Source: Streptomyces dengpaensis
Lineage (GTDB): Bacteria > Actinomycetota > Actinomycetes > Streptomycetales > Streptomycetaceae
DNA length: 64,000 nt
Assembly (NCBI RefSeq): GCF_002946835.1
Contig: NZ_CP026652.1
Span: forward strand, 7,316,001-7,380,000
Reading direction: 5' to 3'
Position 1 is the stretch's first letter; each line of letters opens with the position of its first letter. Shown here piece by piece: positions 63,953-64,000 of this stretch. A model generated the notes under the pieces. That model did no database searches, was not told where the DNA came from, and saw only the letters and a list, made by a program, of their open reading frames with translations. A program made the position numbers and the translations under genes.

Positions 63953-64000
63953 TGAACCAGCAGCAGATCCTCGACCTCTACCAATGGGCGCCAGGGATCT
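63953..64000 (+). CDS. 5' end of a CDS cut by the window edge
   Basis: GCAGGAGACGGC precedes the ATG, and the product begins MNQQQILDLYQWAPGI. This start resembles a hypothetical protein that is widespread in Streptomyces plasmids and phages. Only 16 codons are visible. Confidence 0.5.

Overview
The window is GC-rich, Streptomyces-like DNA with high third-position GC, many GTG/TTG starts and tight ATGA, GTGA or TGATG overlaps. Its core is the genome of a long-tailed (siphovirus-type) Streptomyces phage or prophage. No ribosomal, metabolic or other clearly chromosomal genes are present. Genes continue across both window edges, so this is an internal segment.

Layout. (1) About 0-10.5 kb: a rightward run of small accessory genes. 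They include many Cys-rich zinc-finger-like proteins, a solitary DNA methyltransferase, a MazG-like pyrophosphohydrolase, a Nudix hydrolase, a LuxR-type HTH protein and an XRE-like HTH protein. A small leftward pair (3.6-4.1 kb) interrupts the run. (2) About 10.5-14.7 kb: a control region with mostly leftward genes, including a GIY-YIG/GntR fusion protein. This is divergent from a GntR-UTRA regulator of the KorSA type, and both share a 13-bp operator-like sequence. (3) About 14.8-22.6 kb: an excisionase-like gene followed by a module like those of Streptomyces conjugative plasmids and integrative elements: small Spd-like membrane proteins, a DUF2637/SpdB-like protein and an FtsK/SpoIIIE (TraB-type) DNA translocase. 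Six copies of a 9-bp repeat lie directly behind the translocase gene. (4) About 22.7-27.6 kb: more small genes, with a four-copy 17-bp dyad in front of a leftward HTH operon. (5) About 27.7-48.6 kb: terminase, SPP1-like portal, MuF-like protein, scaffold, HK97-type capsid, connectors, tail tube, frameshifted tail chaperone, a 1464-residue tape measure and tail-tip proteins. (6) 48.6-52.5 kb: an inverted cassette with two glycosyltransferases and an NAD-dependent epimerase. (7) 52.6-56.5 kb: amidase endolysin, holin-like proteins, a collagen-like membrane protein, a DEDD exoribonuclease and two antisense HNH endonucleases. (8) 56.8-58.7 kb: two tandem Y RNAs, one with a tRNA-mimicking module, directly upstream of a Ro60 (TROVE-vWA) gene. 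(9) 59-64 kb: tyrosine integrase, small regulators and accessory genes.

How it fits together. Integrase, excisionase-like protein and repressors point to a temperate element. The structural and lysis genes make an infectious particle. The Spd/FtsK module suggests that the same DNA may also move through hyphae by plasmid-type transfer, so the element could be a phage-plasmid or a phage with an integrative-element module. A recurrent GATTCCAAGGT-like sequence precedes the terminase, portal, capsid and endolysin modules and may coordinate late expression. The Ro60/Y RNA pair and the nearby exoribonuclease suggest phage-encoded RNA quality control or RNA turnover. All functions were read from sequence patterns only; no similarity search or folding program was run.
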